A model generated the notes under the pieces. It saw only the letters and a program-made list of their open reading frames with translations. It was not told the DNA's origin and ran no database searches. From assembly GCA_017548565.1 (NCBI GenBank), contig JAFYZU010000050.1, positions 1 to 64,000 on the forward strand: 64,000 bases of DNA. Reading direction: 5' to 3'. Position 1 is the stretch's first letter, and each line of letters opens with the position of its first letter. This DNA is from Treponema sp. GTDB taxonomy: Bacteria; Spirochaetota; Spirochaetia; Treponematales; Treponemataceae. Positions 47,849 to 55,584 of the stretch are shown here, one piece after another. The translations under genes and the position numbers were made by a program.

Positions 47849-49694
47849 TTACCATATCCTTTGTTACAGGGGTTCCAGGCTCCGGTGACTGACTTACAAC
47901 CCATCCGCTTCCGTTTATACTTAGTTTTATATCTTTAATTTCAAGCAGAGGAAGAAGTTCTTTTTTTGAGCTTCCGGTAAAGTCAGGTAAAGAAGCACCG
48001 ATTTTAATTGTCTTTTTAGACGGAAGATTTATTACCCCGTTATGCTCAACAGATGAAGCACCTGCTCTGCTCATTCCCAGATGATCGATTATTATATCTG
48101 CGGCTTCTCCGATTACAGGAGCAACAATTCGTCCTGCGTAAGTTTCACCCTTTGCTTTTTCTATTACGATATAAAGACATATCTGAGGTTCTTCTACCGG
48201 GAAAAGCGCAATACAGTTTGAAAGAAAATCTGTTTCACTGTAGCCGCCATTAACCTTATCGGCCATCTGTGCTGTACCTGTTTTAACTCCGATTGCTACA
48301 TCACCGATATTTGCCTTTGATCCGGTTCCTGTAGTAGCAGTTGTTTCCATGCAGCTTAAAACATAATCTGAAGATGCCTTGCTTAAAGCGCGTTCCTTGT
48401 ATTCCGGAATATGTTCATAAAAAACAGTTCCGTCCATGTTTGTAATCTTTTTTATAACTGTCAGCTGTACGGGAATTCCTCCGTTACCGATTGTTGAAGC
48501 AGCCTGAACCATCTGAAGGACAGAAACACTTATTTCCTGTCCTATTGCAATTGTCGGTTTGGAACGTGCCGACCAGCTTTTATTTGATGAATCCTTTACA
48601 AAACCTGTCGTTTCTCCCGAAAGCTCTATTCCTGTTTTTGAACCGAAGCCTAAAAGCTTTATGCGTTCAATGAATCTGTCTTCGCTGATTTTATCGCTGA
48701 TTTGTCCTAAAACATCATTGCATGAATATTTAAGGGCTTCTCTTGGTGTAATCCATCCGTGTTTATCGAGACATTTGATTTTTACAGTTTCACCTCTGGG
48801 TATTTTCTTCTCATATACTCCGTCACAGAGGAAGCTGTCGTTCGGAGAAATGCCTTTTTCATCATAGACAATGCCTACTGTAAAGATTTTGAAAACTGAA
48901 CCAGGCTCGTACGCATTTATTGCCGGTCTGTTGATTTTTGAATTTGCATCGCTCGAACCGTAATCATTCAGATCGGCAGACGGAAGACTTACATATGAAA
49001 GAATTTCACCTGTCCTGCAGTCAGCTGCAAGAAGCATTATGCTTTCTGCTTTTGTATCATCCATTGCTTTAAGAGAGAGCTGTTCAAGCTTGTACTGAAG
49101 GTTTGCATCTATCGTTAAAAAAATATTTTTACTTGGGCGCGGTGCATTTGTTTCATAATCAAAATCAGGAGAAAGGATATCCTGCTGTGAAAATTCAATT
49201 CCCGCAAGACCTTTTCCTTCGTCACCCATGTATCCGATTAACTGCGAGGCAAGTGAATAATTCGGATAAATTCTTCCCGGAAGCTTTTCGTAATTGATGA
49301 ACGTAAAGCCGTAATCATTTGCTACAGAACTGATTTCATCATATTCATTTTGAGTTGCTTTCTTTTTTAGAATAATGTATTCGCGTTTTTTATCTGTTTT
49401 TTCTTCAAGCTCATTTTCTGTCATTCCGAAGAGGGGAGCCATAACCCTGCAGAAATTTTCCTTGTTCTTAATGTCCCTGGTGTTTAATCCGATTCTGTAA
49501 AAATTTGTCTGTATTGCAAGAGGAGAGCCTGAACGGTCAAAGATGGAACCACGTTCCATAAAGCTGCTGTTTTGTGATGCAGATTTTACGGTTTTTAATG
49601 CAAGCTTAAGATATGAGAAGAGTGTAAAAATGAGCAGTACTCCGCAGATAAGAAAACAAAAAAATACGCGTTTCTTTTTAAAAAAAGTATTCAT
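47829..49694 (-). CDS. Class B penicillin-binding protein (FtsI/PBP2-like) with PASTA domain
   Basis: Protein of 621 aa. A short N-terminal tail and a membrane helix (about 9-30) are followed by a dimerisation domain (FMERGSIFDRSGSPLA). The transpeptidase has SVFK (SxxK), SCN (SxN, in LKYSCNDVLG) and KTGTA (KTG). The last 60 residues form one PASTA repeat (LPDFTGSSKKELLPLL). This makes it a peptidoglycan cross-linking enzyme of FtsI/SpoVD type and a target of beta-lactams. The start is the ATG at 49694, overlapping the lepB stop (TGATG); the TTG three bases upstream is also in frame. The usual dcw cell-division neighbours are missing. Confidence 0.9.
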   Translation of the reverse strand: MNTFFKKKRVFFCFLICGVLLIFTLFSYLKLALKTVKSASQNSSFMERGSIFDRSGSPLAIQTNFYRIGLNTRDIKNKENFCRVMAPLFGMTENELEEKTDKKREYIILKKKATQNEYDEISSVANDYGFTFINYEKLPGRIYPNYSLASQLIGYMGDEGKGLAGIEFSQQDILSPDFDYETNAPRPSKNIFLTIDANLQYKLEQLSLKAMDDTKAESIMLLAADCRTGEILSYVSLPSADLNDYGSSDANSKINRPAINAYEPGSVFKIFTVGIVYDEKGISPNDSFLCDGVYEKKIPRGETVKIKCLDKHGWITPREALKYSCNDVLGQISDKISEDRFIERIKLLGFGSKTGIELSGETTGFVKDSSNKSWSARSKPTIAIGQEISVSVLQMVQAASTIGNGGIPVQLTVIKKITNMDGTVFYEHIPEYKERALSKASSDYVLSCMETTATTGTGSKANIGDVAIGVKTGTAQMADKVNGGYSETDFLSNCIALFPVEEPQICLYIVIEKAKGETYAGRIVAPVIGEAADIIIDHLGMSRAGASSVEHNGVINLPSKKTIKIGASLPDFTGSSKKELLPLLEIKDIKLSINGSGWVVSQSPEPGTPVTKDMVIELYME

Positions 49695-50275
49695 CAATCC
49701 TTCCCGATTACCTTTCCCGTAATATTCCTGCAGGAAACAAATCCATAATCTCTGGAGTCAACTGAATTATTAAAATTATCGCCGAGAACAAAAATGAAAT
49801 TGTCCGGAACCTTTGTAATGTCTTTAAGCCAGTTATACTGCCTTTGATTTACAGGTATGTGTTTTTCATCTATTAATAAATAGTAATTGTTATCATACTC
49901 TGAATCGGACAGAATTTCTAGATAGTCGCCGCCTGTAAGAACGCATCTTTTAACTACAATTTTATTGTCATGAAGAAAAAGTACAATGTCATTTCTGGAA
50001 GGTTTTTTCCATTGAAAAAAATAAGTGTCGGTAAACGGCTTTGAAAGTCCGTATGCAAGCCTGTTGATAAAGACAATCTGTCTGTCTTTTATTACCGGCT
50101 CCATTGATTTCCCTGCAATCTTAAGATAATCTATAACAAAGAATTTGAGGAAAAAAGCGCAGAATAATGCCAGAAAAATTAATTTGAGCATTTTTTCACT
50201 GCGTTTATGGAGTCTGGAAAGAGAATCTTCGTCGTGATTATTTTCATCCTGCTGTGTAACTTGAAAGGTTTTCAT
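49694..50275 (-). CDS. lepB: Signal peptidase I
   Basis: Protein of 193 aa. LepB cuts signal peptides from exported proteins at the inner membrane. One membrane helix is at about 30-48. The catalytic Ser57 is in GKSMEPVI and Lys109 in IVVKRCVLTGGDY; GDNFNNSVDSRDYG is the C-terminal family box. The protein is of normal size, with an unusual polar N-terminal 25 residues (QDENNHDEDSLSRLHK). Its stop overlaps the start of the penicillin-binding protein gene. The M23 endopeptidase gene is divergent, 69 bp away. Confidence 0.93.
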   Translation of the reverse strand: MKTFQVTQQDENNHDEDSLSRLHKRSEKMLKLIFLALFCAFFLKFFVIDYLKIAGKSMEPVIKDRQIVFINRLAYGLSKPFTDTYFFQWKKPSRNDIVLFLHDNKIVVKRCVLTGGDYLEILSDSEYDNNYYLLIDEKHIPVNQRQYNWLKDITKVPDNFIFVLGDNFNNSVDSRDYGFVSCRNITGKVIGKD

Positions 50276-50344
50276 TGTTTTATATGGGTCTTTTTCTTAT
50301 AAAATATTCTAAACCCCATTTTATTTTCTGTCGATAGAAAAAAT

Positions 50345-51595
50345 ATGGAAATAATAAGTTTTATTTGTGATGATACGCAACCGGCAAGGGCAACAGGATT
50401 TTTTAAGTCAACATTAGGTTCGGTTTCTTTAAAGAAGAAAGAAAAAAAATATCAGGAAAAGGAAGATGTCTCTTATGCTTTCAGTTTCCCTCAGGAAAAA
50501 CAGACCTTCAGGGCAGGAACAGTAAGCAGGGATTTTAATTTTGAAACAATTCTCTGTTCAATAGGACATTTTATCTCAGTAGTCACAAATAAAATAAAGC
50601 ATAACCTTAAAGCTTTTCTTATAGGTCTTCTGGTTACCGGTGCAGTTATTACTGCAGGTGTTTTTTCCATCAGGCTTGTATCATATAGAATAAATCATAC
50701 AGGTCAACTGACTTTTCAGAAGGATGATTCGCTTGATGAGGAAAACCTTGCCAGATTCATGGAACTTTTCGCTATGGAAGGAAGCCTTGAATCTCTTGAA
50801 AACAAGGAACTGACAGATGAGTCAGAAGTAAAAATCAATCCTGCTCTTCTCATGCAGCCTATATCTTATCAGACATATAAGGTACGCGGCGGTGATACAA
50901 TCAGTGGTATTGCCGGAAAATTCGGTCTTAAAAATATTTCATCACTTATTTCTGTAAACAACATTACTAATGTACGTCATCTTGTTGAAGGACAGAAGCT
51001 CAAGATTCCAAGCATGGACGGTATAGTTTATAAGGTTGCTGCAGGCGATACATTAAATAAAATTGCAGACAGATATAAAATCAAGGTAGAAACAATTCTT
51101 GATGTGAATGAGCTTACTACAGATTCCCTTACAAAAGGACAGGAATTATTCCTTGCCGGAGTAGGAATGGATAAAACAGCTCTTGCCGAAGTAATGGGTG
51201 ATTTGTGGAAACTTCCGATAAAGGCAAGCTTCAGATGGACATCTCCATACGGAAACAGAATTGATCCTATTAAAAAGGTTAAGTCTTTCCATACAGGTAC
51301 AGATATGGCATGTCCTACCGGTACTTCTGTTTATGCAGCCTTGAGCGGTACGGTATCGTTCACGGGTGTTTCAAGTGTATTTGGAAATTATATAATCATT
51401 AAACATACAGGCGGATATCAGACTCTGTATGCTCATCTTTCTAAGATTTATGTCAAGAAAGGACAATGGGTAGATCAGAAAACAAGAATCGGTGCTGTAG
51501 GTTCAACAGGATATTCGACAGGACCTCATCTTCATTTTACGGTTTACAAAAATGGTAAGCTTGTAGATCCGATGACAGTCTTAAAGAAAAAATAA
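50345..51595 (+). CDS. LysM/M23 peptidoglycan endopeptidase
   Basis: Protein of 416 aa. A cytoplasmic segment (1-88) and one membrane helix (about 89-112) are followed by two LysM domains (about 177-222 and 227-271) that bind glycan. An M23 domain (about 295-410) has zinc ligands His316 and Asp320 (HTGTD) and the catalytic HLH at 395-397. It would trim or remodel peptidoglycan in the periplasm while anchored in the inner membrane. No ribosome site is clear. It precedes a small zinc-ribbon gene by 22 bp. A catalytically active M23 is expected since all ligands are present. Confidence 0.92.
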   Translation: MEIISFICDDTQPARATGFFKSTLGSVSLKKKEKKYQEKEDVSYAFSFPQEKQTFRAGTVSRDFNFETILCSIGHFISVVTNKIKHNLKAFLIGLLVTGAVITAGVFSIRLVSYRINHTGQLTFQKDDSLDEENLARFMELFAMEGSLESLENKELTDESEVKINPALLMQPISYQTYKVRGGDTISGIAGKFGLKNISSLISVNNITNVRHLVEGQKLKIPSMDGIVYKVAAGDTLNKIADRYKIKVETILDVNELTTDSLTKGQELFLAGVGMDKTALAEVMGDLWKLPIKASFRWTSPYGNRIDPIKKVKSFHTGTDMACPTGTSVYAALSGTVSFTGVSSVFGNYIIIKHTGGYQTLYAHLSKIYVKKGQWVDQKTRIGAVGSTGYSTGPHLHFTVYKNGKLVDPMTVLKKK

Positions 51596-51617
51596 TATAT
51601 GCGGGGTGTATAAAGCT

Positions 51618-51854
51618 ATGAACGCAGTTTGTACAGGGTGCGGGCGGACAATAGATAAGGAATTCGTATACTGCCCATGGTGCGGTTTTTCCAGAGTGTC
51701 ACATGAGAGTGATTCTCTGGATGTTTTGTTTAACAAATATGAACAGATGCACAGGGAAACCCGGCGCCGTCAGTTGTCCGATATGGAAAAACAGCTTGAT
51801 GAAATGGAAAAGGATCTTTCTGTGCTTGTTCTGAGTACGGAGATGCATAAATGA
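51618..51854 (+). CDS. Small zinc-ribbon protein
   Basis: Protein of 78 aa. Cys5, Cys8, Cys19 and Cys22 (CTGCG...CPWCG) form a zinc ribbon at the N-terminus and the rest is a charged helix (MHRETRRRQLSDMEKQLDEM). It has no signal sequence and is cytoplasmic. Start ATG 51618 is used; a GTG at 51606 is in frame but lies in the G-rich ribosome site. It overlaps the next gene by four bases (ATGA at 51851), so the two are translationally coupled. The function is unknown; it may be a scaffold or RNA-binding adaptor. Confidence 0.7.
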   Translation: MNAVCTGCGRTIDKEFVYCPWCGFSRVSHESDSLDVLFNKYEQMHRETRRRQLSDMEKQLDEMEKDLSVLVLSTEMHK

Positions 51855-54037
51855 AAAAGATAATTTTTTCGCTGGGATTTTTTTTATGTTTAAGTTCAAT
51901 CTCTGCAAAAATTTCATTTGGTCCTGCAGATATAAATGATGCAAATGAAGTTCTTTATACTGTAAATCAGGATATTATAGGCTTTCAGTCAATTCAGTCG
52001 CTTTACAGAACAACCATCGTTAACGGTAAAAGTAAAGATAAACCTCAGCTGCTTACCTGTTATCCGGAAAGGATGGAGCTTCTTGACGGGAAAACAATCC
52101 TTCAGATAAGGAACAGATTCGGAACAGCTCAATATAATTCCAGGACAGAAACCTTTTCATATCTGGAAACGGCACCTTCAATTCCTGAAAAATCTCTTCC
52201 GGTAAATCCTTACGAAGCAAGTCCCGACGGAAACTTTGTATGTTATATTCAGAGAGAAACAATCAGCAGCGGTTTATTGATTTTAAAGGATGTTCAGAGC
52301 GGAAAGCAGTTTGTTCTTTGCGATGATGCGCGTCAGAGTTATGACAGTGTTCCTGTAAAATGGTCGCCTGACAGCTCAATCCTTATTTATGAAAAAAATG
52401 ATGTGCTTTATTTCTGTAATCCAAAGGCTGTGCTTACAAAAGTCGAAATGGATGAAAAATACCGTAAAATCGGAAAGGGTACCATAAACAGCATCAACTG
52501 GGCAACTCAGAAAACCCTGATATATATAGATGATTATCTTGTCTATAAAATCAACTCCAAGGAGCTTTATACAATCGGTTTATATTCGGGAATCATCGGT
52601 CAGGGAAAACCGATCGGACGTTTACCGTATCGTTTTAATCATCTTACAGATAAATTCAGCGTGGATCCTGCAGTTTCTTCAATATTTCTTATTCAGGATA
52701 AATCGCTTTTTTCATATTTAAAATTCCGTTCTTCGGCTTCCTGCGATTTTATGGATGTAATTTATTCGCGCCCGTTCATCGATTCAGGAAGTTCATTAAT
52801 TGATTCCTTTGTTTTCTGGGATAATAACAATAAACCTGTTTTATGGGTCGAAACTCTGCCATATTACGGGGCAAAGGAAAAAGCAGCAGTTTATAAAATA
52901 TCCGCAGGTGCAGTAAAGGTTCTTGAAATTGCAGATTCAGGAAGACCTGTTTCATCACCGGACGGTAAAAAAATTGCTTATGCGGCAGGTTCTTCAATTT
53001 ATGTTTATGATGTAAATACATGGCAGCGTCTTGCAGAGCTCTCGGGCGAAAAAATAATCAGTTTTGTATGGATAAACAACAACAGTCTTTATACAGGAAG
53101 TGAAGCCACAATAAAAAAATGGAATCTTCTTTCAAATACGACTGATTTATTCATGATAACATCTGTAAAAGGCGCATACTGGAATAAAGCGGACAATTCA
53201 ATCCTCGCAAAAACTCAGGGAAATTATTTTTACCGTTATCTTTCGGAAAAAGGCATCTGGGTAAAAACACGTGAAGTCGAAGTTATGAATTCGATGGAAA
53301 ACGGAAGGTACAGGCTTTTTACGGGAACTACACAAAATCAGAAATATGAAAACGCTCTTTATATAAGAACGCTCAGCCGTAAGGCAGTTACTAAACCGAT
53401 GTGTCGTGAAAGCATTGTAAAGACTCCTCTTCCAAAAAAAGCAGCCCTTGTTTTTGATGCTTACGATAATGCCGATGGTCTTACCGATATTCTTTATGTG
53501 CTTCAGAAATACAGGATTAAGGCAACCTTCTTCCTTAACGGAGAATTCATCAGACGGTATCCTATGGAAACAAGACAGATTCAGCTCAGCGGATACGAAA
53601 CAGGTTCAATGTTCTTTTCTACGACGGATCTTGTAAATAATCCGTTTATAGTCGATGAGGATTTTATTGTAAGGGGACTTGCACGAAACGAGGATGAATT
53701 CTATCAGTGTACGTCAAAGGAGCTTTCGCTTTACTGGCATGCACCGTATTATTCAGTCAACAGTAAAATCATAAATCATGCAAAAAAAGCAGGTTATGAA
53801 TATGTAAATACACTTTTTGTTAATACTGATACACCCCTTCTTGACAAAGATACAAAACCGCAGACTCTTATTTATGAATATTGCGATCTTCTTAAGAGGG
53901 TAGATTCAGGTATTATTCCAGTCACTGTCGGTTATTCTCAGGGAAACAGGACAGAACCGCTTTATAAATATCTTGATATCCTTATCTGCGCTTTAGTAGA
54001 TTCAGGATTTGAGTTTGTAACGGTCAGTGAGCTTTAA
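51851..54037 (+). CDS. Exported beta-propeller protein with degenerate NodB domain
   Basis: Protein of 728 aa with a signal peptide (CLSSISAKIS). Residues about 60-520 carry PD40/WD-like repeats (YEASPDGNFVCYIQ, VKWSPDSSILIYEK, PVSSPDGKKIAYAAG), as in a beta-propeller. The last part (about 545-728) matches the polysaccharide deacetylase (NodB) fold: KKAALVFDAYDNADGLTDIL, KATFFLNGEFIRRYP, SGYETGSMFFSTTD, YWHAPYYSVNSK. Active enzymes have TFDDG and GHEIGNH; here the metal-binding His residues are replaced (GYETGSMFFST). So catalysis is doubtful and sugar binding more likely. It is coupled to the zinc-ribbon gene by ATGA. Confidence 0.75.
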   Translation: MKKIIFSLGFFLCLSSISAKISFGPADINDANEVLYTVNQDIIGFQSIQSLYRTTIVNGKSKDKPQLLTCYPERMELLDGKTILQIRNRFGTAQYNSRTETFSYLETAPSIPEKSLPVNPYEASPDGNFVCYIQRETISSGLLILKDVQSGKQFVLCDDARQSYDSVPVKWSPDSSILIYEKNDVLYFCNPKAVLTKVEMDEKYRKIGKGTINSINWATQKTLIYIDDYLVYKINSKELYTIGLYSGIIGQGKPIGRLPYRFNHLTDKFSVDPAVSSIFLIQDKSLFSYLKFRSSASCDFMDVIYSRPFIDSGSSLIDSFVFWDNNNKPVLWVETLPYYGAKEKAAVYKISAGAVKVLEIADSGRPVSSPDGKKIAYAAGSSIYVYDVNTWQRLAELSGEKIISFVWINNNSLYTGSEATIKKWNLLSNTTDLFMITSVKGAYWNKADNSILAKTQGNYFYRYLSEKGIWVKTREVEVMNSMENGRYRLFTGTTQNQKYENALYIRTLSRKAVTKPMCRESIVKTPLPKKAALVFDAYDNADGLTDILYVLQKYRIKATFFLNGEFIRRYPMETRQIQLSGYETGSMFFSTTDLVNNPFIVDEDFIVRGLARNEDEFYQCTSKELSLYWHAPYYSVNSKIINHAKKAGYEYVNTLFVNTDTPLLDKDTKPQTLIYEYCDLLKRVDSGIIPVTVGYSQGNRTEPLYKYLDILICALVDSGFEFVTVSEL

Positions 54038-54050
54038 ATATAAAAAAAGA

Positions 54051-54079
54051 TTGAAATAAGTTAACAAAACTATTATTAT
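54051..54079 (+). promoter_or_regulatory. Promoter of the 54101 barrel gene
   Basis: TTGAAA (54051-54056), 17 bp, TATTAT (54074-54079). The leader to the ATG at 54101 is about 15 bases with GAGG as ribosome site. Confidence 0.6.
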
Positions 54080-54100
54080 TTTATTCAGTGAGGTTTTTTT

Positions 54101-54739
54101 ATGAAAAAGATTCTTTTATCAGTTTTAACTGCGTGTCTGCTTTTAAGCGGCTTGAATGCAAAAAGTTCAAAGAAATCATCATCATTAGATCTTAGTCTTG
54201 ATGTAAATTATGCACTTCCGATGGTTTTCCAGCATTCTGAAACAGATATTTCAACAACAGATACTTTTCAGTTCGGAATGGGTGTTGATACAGGTGTAAG
54301 TTTAATGCTTACAGACAGATTAGGTGCAAAGGTTGATGTAGGATTTGAGTTTCCACAGACAAATAAAGGTACTACAAAAATAGGTTCTCTTGAAGTAACA
54401 GTGAATGAAGATTACAGAGATTATGATAAGAATTTCAGATTCTCGCTTTTCTTTGGTCCTAAAATCAATATCATTAATTCGAGAAGCTATACTCTTGGAA
54501 TTTCACCCGGATTCTTATTCCAGTCATGGGCAGTCAAAGCTGGTAGTGTAGAAGGAACAATTACATACTGGGGCTTCGGAGGTGAAATTGATGCAACTTA
54601 TACAGTATCCGGAAATATATATGCAAATCTTTCAGTTCCTGTTGTATGGTTATACAGCATGAAAGTAGACGATCGTAAACCGGATGATATAAGTTACTGG
54701 CTCATCAAACCAAAAATCGGTGTAGGTTACAGATTCTAG
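54101..54739 (+). CDS. Small outer-membrane beta-barrel protein
   Basis: Protein of 212 aa with a signal peptide (LLLSGLNAKS). Strands such as GVDTGVSLMLTDRLGAKVDVG, FRFSLFFGPKINII and NIYANLSVPVVWLYS alternate, and the chain ends in IKPKIGVGYRF with terminal Phe, a textbook outer-membrane barrel end. It resembles the next gene, 54863, over most of its length (GISPGFLFQ versus VIPGFIFQ; EIDATY versus EADATY; PKIGVGYRF versus PKIGAGYKF), so the two are tandem paralogs. Function is unknown. Confidence 0.75.
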   Translation: MKKILLSVLTACLLLSGLNAKSSKKSSSLDLSLDVNYALPMVFQHSETDISTTDTFQFGMGVDTGVSLMLTDRLGAKVDVGFEFPQTNKGTTKIGSLEVTVNEDYRDYDKNFRFSLFFGPKINIINSRSYTLGISPGFLFQSWAVKAGSVEGTITYWGFGGEIDATYTVSGNIYANLSVPVVWLYSMKVDDRKPDDISYWLIKPKIGVGYRF

Positions 54740-54785
54740 TTTTTAAAGAATATATTTATTGAATTAAAGGCACTTGAATTGCATT

Positions 54786-54815
54786 AAAAGCATTTTGAGT
54801 GCTTTTATTTTTTTT
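54786..54815 (+). terminator. Terminator after the 54101 barrel gene
   Basis: AAAAGCA (54786-54792), seven-base loop, TGCTTTT (54800-54806), then a run of T bases. An alternative stem with AAGGCACT is possible. Confidence 0.65.
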
Positions 54816-54862
54816 AAAGAGTTGTTAAAATAAAAAATAATTTTATTTATTGGAGTTATTAT

Positions 54863-55555
54863 ATGAAAAAAATAATCATGATTATTGCAGCTGCATTGTG
54901 TCTTTGCGGTGCAGTTTCGGCTCTGGATTTTACCATTGACGGTAATATTCTTGTTCCTGTTACCAAATGGAGGGAAAAGAATTCTGTAGGAACAGATCCT
55001 GTGAAAACTGTAAAATCTTCTCATTCAGAAACAGGAATCGGTTTTGACATTACAGGAAAAGTGATGTTTACCAGAATGTTTGGTGCTCAGTTAAGTTTTG
55101 ATATTCTTTTACCTCTTGAACATAAAGAACGCTGCAGGGCTTCTGACTTATACGATATTGATGCCAGTTACGGATATACTGCTACTTTAATTAATAAATG
55201 GGATCTTACTAAATGGTATAATGGTATCAGTGCATTTAATATTTTTGCAGGCTGTGTAATTAATGTTTACAATACAAGAGAATTTTTCTTTCAGGTAATA
55301 CCGGGATTTATTTTTCAGAATTATACCTGTAAAGACAAGGTTAATAATGTTACTGTTTCCGGAAGTTACAGGAATTTCGGTATAAGCGTAGAAGCAGATG
55401 CAACTTATTATCTTACAAAACAGATTTATGTAAATGCTGCATTGCCATTGACATGGCTTTTTTATACAGAAGAACTTTCTGAAAACAAAGGATCTGGAAT
55501 TCATAAATTCTATACAGCGCCAAAAATCGGTGCAGGCTATAAATTTGACTTCTAA
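54863..55555 (+). CDS. Small outer-membrane beta-barrel protein (paralog of 54101)
   Basis: Protein of 230 aa with a signal peptide (CLCGAVSALD). It shares layout and several strands with 54101 (VIPGFIFQNYTCK; VEADATYYLTKQIYVNAALPLTWLF; end APKIGAGYKFDF). The signal, strand rhythm and end also recall 30200 and 31038. GGAGT lies near the ATG. It is separated from 54101 by a terminator, so the pair is not one transcript. It precedes the EF-G gene by 29 bp. A role as porin, adhesin or stress-exposed barrel cannot be decided. Confidence 0.75.
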   Translation: MKKIIMIIAAALCLCGAVSALDFTIDGNILVPVTKWREKNSVGTDPVKTVKSSHSETGIGFDITGKVMFTRMFGAQLSFDILLPLEHKERCRASDLYDIDASYGYTATLINKWDLTKWYNGISAFNIFAGCVINVYNTREFFFQVIPGFIFQNYTCKDKVNNVTVSGSYRNFGISVEADATYYLTKQIYVNAALPLTWLFYTEELSENKGSGIHKFYTAPKIGAGYKFDF

Positions 55556-55584
55556 AAACAGTACTAACTATTGAGGTAAAAAAT

